Below are positions 43,155-53,643 of a stretch of DNA of 64,000 bases, one piece after another. The translations under genes were made by a program, and so were the position numbers. Origin of the DNA: Anisus vortex (Eukaryota; Mollusca; Gastropoda; Planorbidae); NCBI GenBank assembly GCA_949126835.1, contig OX421492.1, positions 43,922,998 through 43,986,997 on the forward strand, given 5' to 3'. The notes under the pieces are model-generated. The model was not told the DNA's origin. It ran no database searches and saw nothing but the letters and a program-made list of their open reading frames with translations. Numbering within the stretch: position 1 is the stretch's first letter; every line of letters begins with the position of its first letter.

Positions 43155-45036
43155 TGTAACCTGGAGGGTTACATTTATTATGTTATCTAATTAATGCGCA
43201 TCTTGCTGCAGTCAACGCAATCCCCCGGAGAGACAGTCAGGGCATATTCCCACAGGGTTCTTGCCGCCTACCGAGCCCTTACATCGCGTCAGCGGGAACT
43301 GGGACTCACAGTGACCGAGAACTGCTACCTCAGGGACAGCTTCTTGGAGAATCTTCAAGATATGTTAGTCCGTCGCCAGCTAGAGGAAATGGTGTTTCGC
43401 AACCCGGCTGTCTCGTTTCTGGATATCAGGGATGCTGCGATTCGTTGGACTGGGGATGAAAATTCATTGTTGCAACCTGCCCCTAGTTCGATACCTCAGT
43501 CTCCCAATCCTATACACCTGGCTCCCAATGTAGAGCCTATTACAACTGTGAAAGAAGTTTCATATTGCGACAGTAGGGATCTGCAATCCTTGCCAACAGG
43601 TCGGTATCCGAGACCACCTGCATATGTCAAACCCAGAAGGAGCAGAGGCAAACAACTCTGCTACAATTGTAGGAGAGCTGGCCATCTGGCTAGGCATTGT
43701 CCAGCGAAAGCTGAACGCTGGCCCCGACTGTCACCCCTTAAGCAACAGTCTTGGGAAGGACATATGCATGGACACATCTCAAAACACATGTGTTACCTGG
43801 AGGCCAAACTGGAAGATTTAAGTGCAACATTATTTCATTTGCTAAAGGACAACAGGATTGACAGTACCGGTATAAGAGACATAGGTCCACGGACAAGATG
43901 AGGCTCTTATTATTCATATTTTATACTTTCTATTTTTGATATTTGCTATGTAACTTGCCTTTTAAAGATGATAATAATGTATTTAAACTATTGCTTTTTG
44001 TTTAAACTTTTTGTATATAATTTTGTGTGTAGTACTGCTTAACAGCAGCATGTGTTTTTTTAGTAGTTTTATTTCTCTTAAGGTTGTAAGTTAATAAGTT
44101 GTATTTTTTCCAGTACTGTGTGCATGGGACTGCACACATAAAAAGCGGGGGATGAGTGTAACCTGGAGGGTTACATTTATTATGTTATCTAATTTTTGCT
44201 ATGTTATTATATTATATTTTCTTTCAATGTTTTTATTCGCATTTTTGTACTTTTTGGGTTTGGAAAACCTAGTGGTATTCTTATAAAGACTTCTGGGTTT
44301 TTAGTGTTTTTTCTGAGTTGTTTCCCTGTGGGGAAAGATAGTCCTAAAATATTCTTGGGCAAAATGTTTATTTATGTAAATACCCGTACCTAAAACTTAA
44401 ATAGTCCTAATTCTTTATTTCACTATTTTTATTTTATACTTTTATAAATATTTTATTTCAATTTCATTTAACATGTTTAATTTGTTGTTATTGTTTTTTT
44501 ATTACCATGTTTGGTACTATTTGGATGTGTGTATGAGGATGTGAGTGTTTCGGTCAGGGATGGAGTCCGCCTTTTTTGAATTGATATTTAAAAACTAGTG
44601 GGACGGTATCAGGCTTTGTGCTAAACCTCTTGCTATGTGCTTGGGGCGTTGTTGCTTTGTAAACTTTTGTGTCTTCTAACTGGGATTTTAGATTATCTAT
44701 TTTGTTTTATTTAGATTTAGTTTTATATATTTTGTGGTTAGATTCGATTAGCAGTTGTTAGCAGGCAGTTGATAGAATAGTGAATAGTCTAGATGTTTTG
44801 ATAGGATGATATATATATATAATATGTAATAAAGCTCGTATGAATTTATCTATAGTACTCTTTTAGTTGTGTGGTTTCTGGTGTTGTTCTTGTGTCGTGC
44901 TTAATGTATATTGTTTGTGTTGTGTTTAGCTTTTTAGGTCTTAATTTAGTTAGCTTTAGCCTTAGACCTTAGGGTCACTTTGGGTTTTCCGAAGTTGCAC
45001 AGACTAGGACCTTCCATCTTCCTTTCACCCCTTACA
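43155..45036 (+). mobile_element. Nested LTR retrotransposon deletion derivative
   Basis: The 3' LTR (44157-45036, 880 bp) begins TGTAACCTGGAGGGTTACAT and ends CACCCCTTACA; the purine run AAAAAGCGGGGGATGAG precedes it as polypurine tract. The 5' side keeps only the first 38 bases of the LTR (43155-43192), joined directly to gag. TTAA flanks both ends (43151-43154 and 45037-45040), a 4-base target duplication. Protease, reverse transcriptase and integrase are absent. Confidence 0.82.
43194..43901 (+). CDS. gag: Gag fragment with CCHC zinc knuckle
   Basis: 235 open codons. The N-terminal part (SPGETVRAYSHRVLAAYRAL, then LEEMVFRNPAVSFLDIRDAA) resembles the capsid C-terminal half of gypsy Gags. 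A zinc knuckle follows at residues about 157-170 (CYNCRRAGHLARHC), for nucleic-acid binding. The first ATG lies at the deletion junction with the LTR remnant, so the natural N-terminus is missing. The frame is intact despite the absence of pol. Confidence 0.82.
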   Translation: MRILLQSTQSPGETVRAYSHRVLAAYRALTSRQRELGLTVTENCYLRDSFLENLQDMLVRRQLEEMVFRNPAVSFLDIRDAAIRWTGDENSLLQPAPSSIPQSPNPIHLAPNVEPITTVKEVSYCDSRDLQSLPTGRYPRPPAYVKPRRSRGKQLCYNCRRAGHLARHCPAKAERWPRLSPLKQQSWEGHMHGHISKHMCYLEAKLEDLSATLFHLLKDNRIDSTGIRDIGPRTR

Positions 45037-45789
45037 TTAATAAAGTCATTAGTAAACATCTTGACTTGCGCTACAATTTCAATTACGATAAGCCATTCAT
45101 TTAGCCTACTATGAATGTGGGTGGACATAACAATCTCATTCAATGTATCCATTCAAAGTATTAAACTAATAATTAGACTATTAGGCATAATGCCCGTTTC
45201 TTTATAAATATGTTAATATCAATACGCTCTACGTCTCTCGTTTGTACTTGTAGTTGGGTGGTCAAATAACAAGCCCGCCAGAATAATATCTTCCAAATTC
45301 CGAATGTGTCCGGCGGTCACGTGACGTGCTCGCCGGAAGAATATCTCCCGCAATATTTTGTCCGGTCGCCGGACGTATATCTCCCGCGCTATACGTCCGA
45401 CCGCCGGACGTATAGACACTGCCTTTTCTGTAGGGTTAAAAATGTGTTCTTTTCTGTAGAAATTGTTTTTCGTGTTTAGACATTTGGTATTTGTAGGCTA
45501 TCACCAGGGCCCTCGAGAGAAAAAAAAGATGACGGTACGAGATCTTTTATGGGCCCCCTCCCCCCTCTCTCCCTTTCCCTACCCCCCCCCCCTCTTTTGA
45601 ATGCTTACTGTTTGGTGAAAAGAAATAGTCAACAGAAAATACATCAAAAGGCCTACATGAATGATAAAAAAAGACAGAGAAGAAAAAGACTAGTTTAAGG
45701 TCAAACTGAATGACTTGACCCTCTTGTCTTTGTGTACAATTTCAACAGTTTCCCCGTGGAATTACACTACCGGTAGTCTTATTTAACAA

Positions 45790-46790
45790 ATGTTACAGTT
45801 TTATTAAAACGGGGCTGCCTTAAATTGCGTACCTTTTTCTTGGCAAAACTACGAATTACCGTGTCAAAGTTTATTTGTCTTGCAATGCCAGACTCAATAC
45901 TGAGCCTAGCCAAGTTGTGCAGGCGATCCTGACTTATGGTGCTTATGGTGGACCTAAGGCAATTTTTGATGAGCTTAACTTTACTGAAGATCCTCTGGTG
46001 ATGAAAGGGACATCTTCGAACTGACCCTTATGTTAGGAAAAATATTTTCTAATTTGGAATTTGCCAAAGCATTTAACTGAACTTAACAGTTCCAATGCAC
46101 CCAACTGTTCTTTACCAAAATTTGCAATGTGAACCATTGTTAGATGAATTATTTCCTGAACAAAGTCTTCACAACTTACCGTATGTTATTATAATACTTT
46201 TCTGCTAGCTTTGCAGCTTTTTACTTGAAGTCTTCTTCTGACATCTTTTGGTAGTTCCAAGGAAAGCTGAACGTGTCAGAAATATATTATTGTTCTTTTT
46301 TTCTGGCAGTTGTATAAACTCTTCCTAAACAATTCTACTTCTACCTGCAGGTGGGCTGCAACAAACTTAGCTTCATTGCACATTGCTTTCCAACTGTTTC
46401 GCAAAGGCCCTAGTTAAGCATATTATAAGTTTTCTATGTTTGCAACTTCCATAGCTATAGTCGCATCACAAACTTGAATGACTTAGTTACAGAAGTCAAT
46501 TTGGACTAGTATACTGTGCCACACGACTGACATTATGATGCAAGTGATAGAACCGACATAACATATAAATTTCATGGATTTCGTTTCTGGTTTTCGGAGT
46601 AAGATTCAGCTTTAACAGGTCTTCCAAAGCCAACTCAAACCCCGGTAGATGAGCTACAAATGGTTTTACACTTTCAATTCGATCTGACCATATGGTGCTA
46701 GAAATGCGATGAAGCTTTGACAGTATTTTCCACCTCTTGAGGCTGCAACTGAATAATGTGTGTTTACATTTGTCTAAAATTATGATTACT
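45790..46790 (-). pseudogene. hAT transposase pseudogene, ZMYM1-like
   Basis: Minus-strand pieces: FSCSLKRWKILSKLHRISST, then WSDRIESVKPFVAHLPGFEL, and near the C-terminus FSKVKLIKNCLRSTISTISQ and DRLHNLARLSIESGIARQIN, FDTVIRSFAKKKVRNL. The last matches the typical end of TTF/ZMYM1-like hAT proteins (LIKxxLRSTMSQxRLxxLAxLSIExxIAxxIDF). Many stops lie in the middle part. Confidence 0.85.
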
Positions 46791-46974
46791 TCAACCTCCC
46801 CTAGTGGCTACCGCACAGAAGATCATTAAAGTGTAAAAGGATCGACTAACTAGCTTTGACTGCCGTACTAGTATGCAGCGATATAGAGTTTGTAGGCCTA
46901 GGCTACTAAGCTAACAGGGAGAAATGTAAGCCAGTAAGGCTCATAGGTTATATCTGTCATCGTCCCTGGAGAAA

Positions 46975-47930
46975 AATAATTAAAAAAAGATAAGAAGATA
47001 AGATAAGAATGGGTATTTCTTATAGTGCTTCTATCCATGCTATTAAATTAGAATGCTCATTGCGCTCTTGGTGTGAATTGCAGTGGCAGATGTATTAGCC
47101 AAAGAGAAAGGTCTTCAAGTTCTTTTTAAAAGATTCTCTTGTCCCAGATTCTTTCAGTGTCTGAGATAAACTGTTCCATAGAGAAGGCGCCATTGATTCA
47201 AATGATCGCACTCCCAGGTACTTCTTTTTGTGTCCATCCAAACTAGGAGTTTTGAGGAGTGACTGTGATGAAGAGCGCAGTTCCCTAGATGGCTCATGCC
47301 TTGATATAAGCTCTCGAAGATAGGAAGGAGCATCCGTACGTAATGGACATAATTTTGTACTCTATTCCCTTTATCACCGGGGCCAGTGGAGATCCCTTAG
47401 TATTGGGGAGATATTATCTTGCCTCCTCACCCCCGAAACAATGCGCGCCGCGTTGTTCTGCACTCTCTGTAATCGCTGCAGCTGGTTCTATGGGCAAACC
47501 CCACAGGCAACTATTGCAGTAATCCAACCTTGACTGGATAAGAAAGACTGCTATGGTTTTTGCCGTCCTTCTATTGAGTTGAGGTCGCAGCTTACCCAGT
47601 GTGTGTAGATGAGACGAACAAGCCTTAACCACAGCACTGATATGTGGAACCATTGATATTTTATTATCAATAAAAAGGCCAAGGTCTCTAACCGTGTTGG
47701 ACAACGTTATCTTGGAAGCCCCAACCTTGATCGTAGTAATAGCTATTTCCCAAAGACTGACATCAGAACCACAGATAATTGCATCTGTCTTGTCATCATT
47801 TAATTTAAGTCTGTTTGCAACCATCCATGCCTTAACTGTTTGACAACACTCCTCCACATTACCAGCAGCAGCAGCGCAGGCAGACGAATCAGGACGAAAA
47901 CTAAGATCCTAACTGCTATCGAAAATAATT
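46975..47930 (-). mobile_element. 5'-truncated CR1/L2-like LINE inside the hAT element
   Basis: A minus-strand frame (47857-47414) encodes AWMVANRLKLNDDKTDAIIC, then VRDLGLFIDNKISMVPHISA and LIQSRLDYCNSCLWGLP. These are the thumb-side reverse-transcriptase motifs LKLNxDKTE, LGVxxDxxLSM and LDYCNSLL. Beyond a frameshift the C-terminal domain decays. The 3' end at about 46980 is a TCTTA repeat, the usual microsatellite tail. The YADD catalytic box is upstream of the truncation. Confidence 0.88.
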
Positions 47931-48211
47931 AGGCCCTATATTACAACTAAAGGCTTCATTGCATATTTAACAAAATGTTCAAGTACAAATTCAAAGCATA
48001 TCAAAATTAAGGGCCCCCTGCGCCACGTGAGATTGTAGGAGGTTTTGGGGCATCTCCTCTTAGCTTAATAGCAACAATTAAAAAATACTTGCGTAATTGC
48101 CTATTTAATTTTAAATTTTAATATTCATGGGCTTCATGGGCCCCCTAAACTCTCATGGGCCCCGGTACGGCGTACCGGCTGTACCCCCCTCTCGTGGGGC
48201 CTGGCTATCAC

Positions 48212-48544
48212 TATCATATTGTAGACTTAGAAATTGAGACTAATAATGTTAATTTATATGAGATGTAAAGAGAATTAGTTCTGTTGTTATGTTGAGTCGA
48301 GATTGATGTGATTGACGTTAGATAACCCATATTACTAATTGAGTTAAGAGGAGTTTATTTCAGTTTTGAAAGTAGAGTGATTATGAATTGATTTACATAG
48401 TATTCAGTATTATTAATTTAGTATTATTAAGCTATGTGAATGAAATTGTTTGTATTGCTTTAGACTGATTTTGTTGATTTTAATAATTAGGCTTCTGTGT
48501 TGTTGTTGTTGTTTGTGACTTAATTTCATTTTAGTATACAGGAA
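48212..48544. other. AT-rich spacer
   Basis: Nothing recognised between the hAT element and the 34-bp array. Confidence 0.5.
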
Positions 48545-49091
48545 TAGTGTTATAGTATGGGTCTGTCCAGATAGCTAATAGTGTTATAGTATGGGTCTGT
48601 CCAGATAGCTAATAGTGTTATAGTATGGGTCTGACCAGATAGCTAATAGTGTTATAGTATGGGTCTGTCCAGATAGCTAATAGTGTTATAGTATGGGTCT
48701 GTCCAGATAGCTAATAGTGTTATAGTATGGGTCTGTCCAGATAGCTAATAGTGTTATAGTATGGGTCTGACCAGATAGCTAATAGTGTTATAGTATGGGT
48801 CTGTCCAGATAGCTAATAGTGTTATAGTATGGGTCTGACCAGATAGCTAATAGTGTTATAGTATGGGTCTGTCCAGATAGCTAATAGTGTTATAGTATGG
48901 GTCTGTCCAGATAGCTAATAGTGTTATAGTATGGGTCTGACCAGATAGCTAATAGTGTTATAGTATGGGTCTGTCCAGATAGCTAATAGTGTTATAGTAT
49001 GGGTCTGTCCAGATAGCTAATAGTGTTATAGTATGGGTCTGTCCAGATAGCTAATAGTGTTATAGTATGGGTCTGTCCAGATAGCTAATAG
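48545..49091. repeat. 34-bp minisatellite, 16 copies
   Basis: The unit GTGTTATAGTATGGGTCTGT+CCAGATAGCTAATA is nearly perfect, with a single recurrent T/A variant (GTCTGACC). Confidence 0.97.
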
Positions 49092-49277
49092 CCTCTCTGT
49101 ATCCCTTTTCCCCCTAGTCCTTAGGCTTCCCTCTGCTGTAAATAATAATGTGTTATAAATAAATAAGTAAATATAATTTTTATAAATTAATTTTTACGCC
49201 TTTCTCTCACACATAGGCCTACATTTAATAGTTATTGTTTAAAAATAATAAAAAATGCAGAGGTTGACTATTTGACT

Positions 49278-49342
49278 GTTGGCACGCCGAATGGGTTAGA
49301 GATTCTACTTTGGCACTCTGTTATCAAAAGGTTGGCACCCCT
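49278..49342 (-). mobile_element. Partial copy of the 52.4-kb hAT MITE
   Basis: In reverse complement CAGGGGTGCCAACCTTTTGA, then TAACAGAGTGCCAAAGTAGA and CGGCGTGCCAACAG parallel the left half of the element at 52356-52552. The other end is missing. Confidence 0.75.
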
Positions 49343-49435
49343 GATCTATACATTATTTTTACTTTATTTTTGGTGTTGATTAGTTGACATTATTCTAATG
49401 TAAGACAGTAGAGAGATATTGAAAGAACGATAGAT

Positions 49436-49873
49436 GGATATATATATATATACACACACACATATATTATATTGAGAGAGAAATAGAAACAGAGACATTT
49501 AGAAAGAGAGATAAAGAAAGAAGTAGACGGATAGGGAAACAGACATTCAGATAGATAGATAGATACATAGATAGATAGATAGAAAGATAGAAAGATGGAT
49601 AGATAGATAGATGGATAGATAATTGGATAGATAGATAGATAGATAGATAATTGGATAGATAGATACATAATTAGATAGATAGATAGATATATAGATAATT
49701 GGATAGATAGATAGATAGATAATTGGATAGATAGATACATAAATAGATAGATATATAGATAGGTAGATAATTGGATAGATAGATAATTGGATAGATAGAT
49801 ACATAAATAGATAGATAGATAGATAATTGGATAGATAGATAGATAGATAATTGGATAGATAGGTAGATAATTG

Positions 49874-49959
<86 letters not shown>

Positions 49960-50022
49960 TGGATAGATAGGTAGATAAATAGATAGATATAGATAGAGAG
50001 AGAGGGAGAGAGAGAGAGCTAG
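49436..50022. repeat. GATA microsatellite with ATTGGATAGATA variants
   Basis: Long runs of GATA, with TA and CA dinucleotide runs at the left edge and GA at the right edge. Interspersed AATTGG words mark a secondary 24-40 base period. Frames rich in YLSI are artefacts. Confidence 0.97.
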
Positions 50023-50690
50023 CTATAAAGAAATATAAAGAGATATGTGTTTGCTATGAGTGAGAAAGGGAAAGAAATTATAAAAATTTTAACATAGAAA
50101 CTAAAATTCTATTTTATACTTCAACAAATGTATGTATCCGTTTCAAACCAATTAGATTTATAGTTGCAAGTAAAGCGAGTGATACAAGAAAAACTAAAAT
50201 GGAACCTCAACCACAGAAAGGGTAGGTTGTCCTTTTTTCATTGGGTTGTTAATGGGCCTGATTGCATGCGACACTGTGATGAACAAGAGCTGCAAAGTAT
50301 ATCTATTCAGAAACAGGCTAGCACTAATGTTCCCATTCATAAATGCACTAATAATCTGTTAATCAGGAAAACAAAAAATGGGGAAGGTGCACATAATTGA
50401 ATGTGACTTTTTTTCTTCTTTTAAGATATGGCTTATAAACTATTATTTTTTTTACTTAAAAATGTTTTGTATTAATTATGTTATGTTAATGCAATTGTAA
50501 AAATATGAAATAAAATACATGTAATATCACTAATTAGGGCTCAGACCAGATTGAATCATAAAGACTATAGAGGGCATGTAACTGTTAGAAACAGTCAGAT
50601 ATAGACTGAACTAAAATAGCAAATACTTCAACAAATACTGTGATTGAGAAATCTAATTTAATATTGTTAACTGACACTTACACACTGTCG
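50023..50690. other. Unassigned stretch
   Basis: A 78-codon plus-strand frame at 50164-50400 shows no resemblance to known families and no splice or codon support. Nothing else was seen. Confidence 0.35.
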
Positions 50691-50696
50691 CAAGAC

Positions 50697-50775
50697 AGGG
50701 CTAGGCCACGTGGTGGGGGGGGGGGGCGCACATAAATTTGGGAACAGGGCCCTCACAATCCTAAATACGGCCCTG
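50697..50775. mobile_element. hAT-like terminal fragment
   Basis: In reverse complement, CAGGGCCGTATTTAGGATTG followed by TGAGGGCCCTGTTCCC and a G/C tract looks like the terminus of a CAGGGCC-type hAT element. The opposite side begins CAGGGCTAGG. No target duplication is evident. Confidence 0.4.
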
Positions 50776-51286
50776 GGCCTATCAATGTATTTTTCTAGGC
50801 CATCGCCAGGTTCGAGCCTCATAATTCTAAACTGTCTCTTTCAAGCACCATAAGAATCTTTGTATTGTATTTAGATCAATATATTTCAGTAAAATAAGGA
50901 AAGTGGTTGAAGAGAACAAATACTGTACTGTTTACAAACAGGTTGATATTGATAAAATGGAAGTTTTTATGGTGTTTAGGCCCAACGTAAAAAATTTGAT
51001 GGTGAGTATAAAAAAAAAATATTTATGGTGTGTGAATGCACTGGTTAAGAAATTAACAACGCGCTGGTCGGTGTAACAGATAACTTTTATTCTCATAAGA
51101 CTATCATTTATAGCTCTCATTTTTGAACATAACTCACGATTCCAGCTAGTCGCATAAATAATAACACTGTGCTATCATGTCACTAAGTCCGGTCAACACA
51201 TTACAAAGAGACAACGATTAAGTAAACGAATAGGCCTAATCTCTTTTAGAAACATCCAAAAATGACATCAGCTCTTGCTTACTTGC

Positions 51287-51560
51287 TTAATTCCTTTGGT
51301 TCCTTGTGGAACATAGGGCCTCCGCAACAGCTCTCCAGCGCACTCGATTCTGGGCAGCCTTTTTTAGTTCACCCAATGACAGGTTGCAGCTTGCCATTTC
51401 CTCCTCGCAGGAGCGTCTCCAGGTGGTCTTCGGGCGACCAACCCGTCTTTTTCCCTGGGGGTTCCACTGCAGAGCCTGTCGCGTGATGTCCTGTGGGGCT
51501 TCCGTAAGGTGTGCCCAATCCACCGCCACTTTCTCCTGGCGATCTGCAGGAGTTTTGGGC
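51287..51560 (-). mobile_element. RTE-like LINE fragment, protein C-terminus
   Basis: The minus-strand frame QDITRQALQWNPQGKRRVGR, PKTTWRRSCEEEMASCNLSL and AQNRVRWRAVAEALCSTRN ends at 51287. It is the stereotyped C-terminus of RTE/craniofacial-development-protein-2-like LINE proteins (ALxWxPxGKRRRGRPxxTWRR). Only the last ~80 codons remain. Confidence 0.88.
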
Positions 51561-51565
51561 CTAGT

Positions 51566-51603
51566 GGACGTAATAATCTTCTATCTAGAAGGAACGTCTG
51601 TAA
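51566..51603 (+). mobile_element. LINE hairpin tail
   Basis: TGGACGTAATAATCTTCTAT then CTAGAAGGAACGTCTGTAA is the same 3' tail as at 10.88 kb. It adjoins the RTE-like fragment of opposite strand. Confidence 0.55.
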
Positions 51604-51609
51604 ACTTCT

Positions 51610-51780
51610 AAGTGTGAGAATATGTTTATTTAGTTTGTATTTCTATTGTTCATGACAATGTTTTATAAGTGTGAGAATATGTTTATTTAGTTTGTATTTC
51701 TATTGTTCATGACAATGTTTTATAAGTGTGAGAATATGTTTATTTAGTTTGTATTTCTATTGTTCATGACAATGTTTTAT
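51610..51780. repeat. 57-bp minisatellite, 3 copies
   Basis: AAGTGTGAGAATATGTTTAT, then TTAGTTTGTATTTCTATTGT and TCATGACAATGTTTTAT repeats three times with no visible change. It starts at the end of the LINE tail. Confidence 0.97.
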
Positions 51781-51888
51781 TAATTATATCTTCTACTCTT
51801 CTTATCCTTTAGACGAAAGACAAAACGAACAAAAATATGGAGCACTTACTGATAATTAAACAATAAATATTCATATCTATTAGAATTA

Positions 51889-52260
51889 CTAAGCCTTGTC
51901 CTGCTCGACTCGCCAAGTCACGCCTTCATGTACAACCTGCCGATCTATCTGGGATGCTCGTATCTGCTTTTTGCGGAGGACCTTGTGATTTGGAAGATAG
52001 GAAAGATGCGCTGGCTCTCGAACGAATTGTCCCTGCAACAGAATTGGACTTTGATTAACTGCTTTAACAAGAGGTGGAGGTGACAGCTTAAAACAGTTTA
52101 CTCGCTCTATAGTCTTTAGCCTTGGAATTGATATACTAAAGGTATCGATCGAGCATTCCAGAATGAAATAGGCTACATCCTTGTGCCACGACGATTCAAA
52201 TAGAGCATCAAGAAAGCGCAAACAAGGTCTTTCCCTGGGGCAAATATTGCAAGTGACCAT
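51889..52260 (-). CDS. Unrecognised 123-residue protein, candidate single-exon gene
   Basis: ATG at 52260 to TAG at 51889. It reads MVTCNICPRERPCLRFLDAL at the N-terminus and ends IDRQVVHEGVTWRVEQDKA. It has an early cysteine cluster (CxxC..C), a hydrophobic middle (DVAYFILECSIDTFSISIP) and a basic C-terminal third (LPNHKVLRKKQIRA). Base composition is less AT-rich than its surroundings and the frame is not repeat-derived, which favours a real gene or first exon. AATAAA on the minus strand occurs about 110 bases downstream. A hAT MITE sits about 95 bases upstream. I cannot name a family. A fragment of an unrecognised transposon protein is the alternative. Confidence 0.45.
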   Translation of the reverse strand: MVTCNICPRERPCLRFLDALFESSWHKDVAYFILECSIDTFSISIPRLKTIERVNCFKLSPPPLVKAVNQSPILLQGQFVREPAHLSYLPNHKVLRKKQIRASQIDRQVVHEGVTWRVEQDKA

Positions 52261-52355
52261 AATCTCGTCCTGACTAGACTAGACTAAAGTTGAAACTGAA
52301 ATCAAATCGAAGCAACAAAACTCCTCGCATCCGGTTTAATCTTGATAAACTAAAG

Positions 52356-52552
52356 CAGGGGTCGGCACCCTTTTGATAATAGTGTGCCAAAGCAGGATTT
52401 CTAATTCATTCAGCGTGCCAACAGCTTAAAAGTCATTATGCTCCAGCACTCAATTTCTTGTAGAAGAGACTTTTTGGGTGCTCTTCCGCGTGCCATTAAA
52501 AATAGCTCTGCATGCCAAGCTTGGCACGCGTGCCGTAGGTTGCCGACCCCTG
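52356..52552. mobile_element. hAT-type MITE, 197 bp, with perfect 8-bp target duplication
   Basis: Left end CAGGGGTCGGCACCC, right end GTAGGTTGCCGACCCCTG. AACTAAAG is duplicated at 52348-52355 and 52553-52560. The interior is rich in GTGCCAA words and non-coding. A partial relative lies at 49278. Confidence 0.95.
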
Positions 52553-52560
52553 AACTAAAG

Positions 52561-53640
52561 AATCCGAGAGTGGCTGAAATATTTTAGGCCCAACTAGGTG
52601 GCTAATTCGTAGCACTGGCAACGATCAACCAAGAAGTAGATACCTTAGCAAATAACGTGAAAAAAAAGTAAGATTTCAACTACAGAAGAGGTCATTGGAA
52701 TAAAACGAAAAATCCACCACAGTTCAGCCTTCACATCGAGGCACATAGGCTCTTATGGCAGTCGCCCGACGATTTAGTAGGCCTACATCGAACTATGTCT
52801 CACAATACATTGCTTTCTACATTCATACTTCACATGGGATTCACTCACAACAATCCTAGAAACAATAGATCTATTTATAGCGCGTAACATTTTAGTTACA
52901 TTTATTTTGGTCTTATGTTCTTCTTATTTTTTTCCTTATCAGGCTGATTTAAACACCAAAGGACCTAAATAGTTCAAGCCCTCGCTATTGGCTAATTTTC
53001 AATGGCTGCCATCATATGTATTATAAAATTCAAAGATTGAGTTGTTTTTTCCCCTCTATAATTTTTAAATGCAAAATTATATTTTTTGGACCTTAAGCAC
53101 ATATCTCTATAAGAAGATGAATATATTTTCTTAGATATAAAAGATATCTTTAAGGTTTATCCAGCTAACAGTATCCGATGAGCAATTCTCTGACGTAAAT
53201 TCCATATGATATTTTCTCATTCAAGTTGAACTCATATGACCTATATACTTTCAAAATTGCTAATTATTGTTTGTATTTCTAATATAGCTCTATCTCCATA
53301 GAATTATTTAGTAAAAATAATAATTGTAACTAATACCAACATAATCCTCTAATACAAACTACTTATAAAAGATGTAAAGTTTGCCATTGTGGATTGTTTT
53401 TTCGTTTTTGCTAATATAGTGTGTAAATGTGTGTATTTGCTTATATATTTTGTGTATTTGTTCCATTGGTAACAATATATATATTTACCGTGAGGGAAAA
53501 AATTAACAATAATAAAACTAACTGTAGAAAAAGGTTTATTTTTACGTTAAAACAATTATTGGTGACAAAAGAATGAATATACAAGATCTGAACGTTTTAT
53601 TATGAAAACAAAGATCACAATTAATAAAATAAAAAAAGAC
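52561..53640. other. AT-rich intergenic stretch
   Basis: No gene or element recognised on either strand. Confidence 0.5.
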
Positions 53641-53643
53641 AAG

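Larger units (their letters stand above)
42726..45423. mobile_element. Mutator-like DNA transposon (non-autonomous) carrying a nested LTR element
   Basis: The left end TGGAGTGTCTGCGCGTCCGG pairs with the inverted right end GGCAGTGTCTATACGTCCGG. The inverted repeat extends about 57 bases through CGGACGTATAGCGCGGGAGA and TATACGTCCGGCGACC. TTTTCTGTA flanks both sides (42717-42725 and 45424-45432). A 9-base duplication is typical of the Mutator superfamily. The termini are internally palindromic (ACGTCCGGCG..CGCCGGACG). Between them lie a tRNA-like sequence, an LTR element and two diverged direct copies of GTGGGTGGA.ATAA..TCATTCAA.GTATC (43025, 45116). No transposase was recognised. Superfamily assignment rests on TSD length and TIR form. 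Confidence 0.7.
45505..48203 (-). mobile_element. hAT transposon (ZMYM1-like transposase) with an inner LINE
   Basis: Left end CAGGGCCCTCGAGAG and right end CTCTCGTGGGGCCTG are inverted repeats. GCTATCAC is duplicated exactly on both sides (45497-45504 and 48204-48211), the 8-base hAT signature. The decayed transposase reads on the minus strand (46780-45790). A CR1/L2-like LINE fragment (about 46980-47930) interrupts the element between transposase and right end. Confidence 0.88.

Noticed and set aside
49390..49804. YLSIYLSI frames on the minus strand
   Set aside because: Direct translation of the GATA microsatellite.
50164..50400. 78-codon plus-strand frame as a gene
   Set aside because: No homology recognised, no splice or regulatory support, and AT-rich context; left unassigned.
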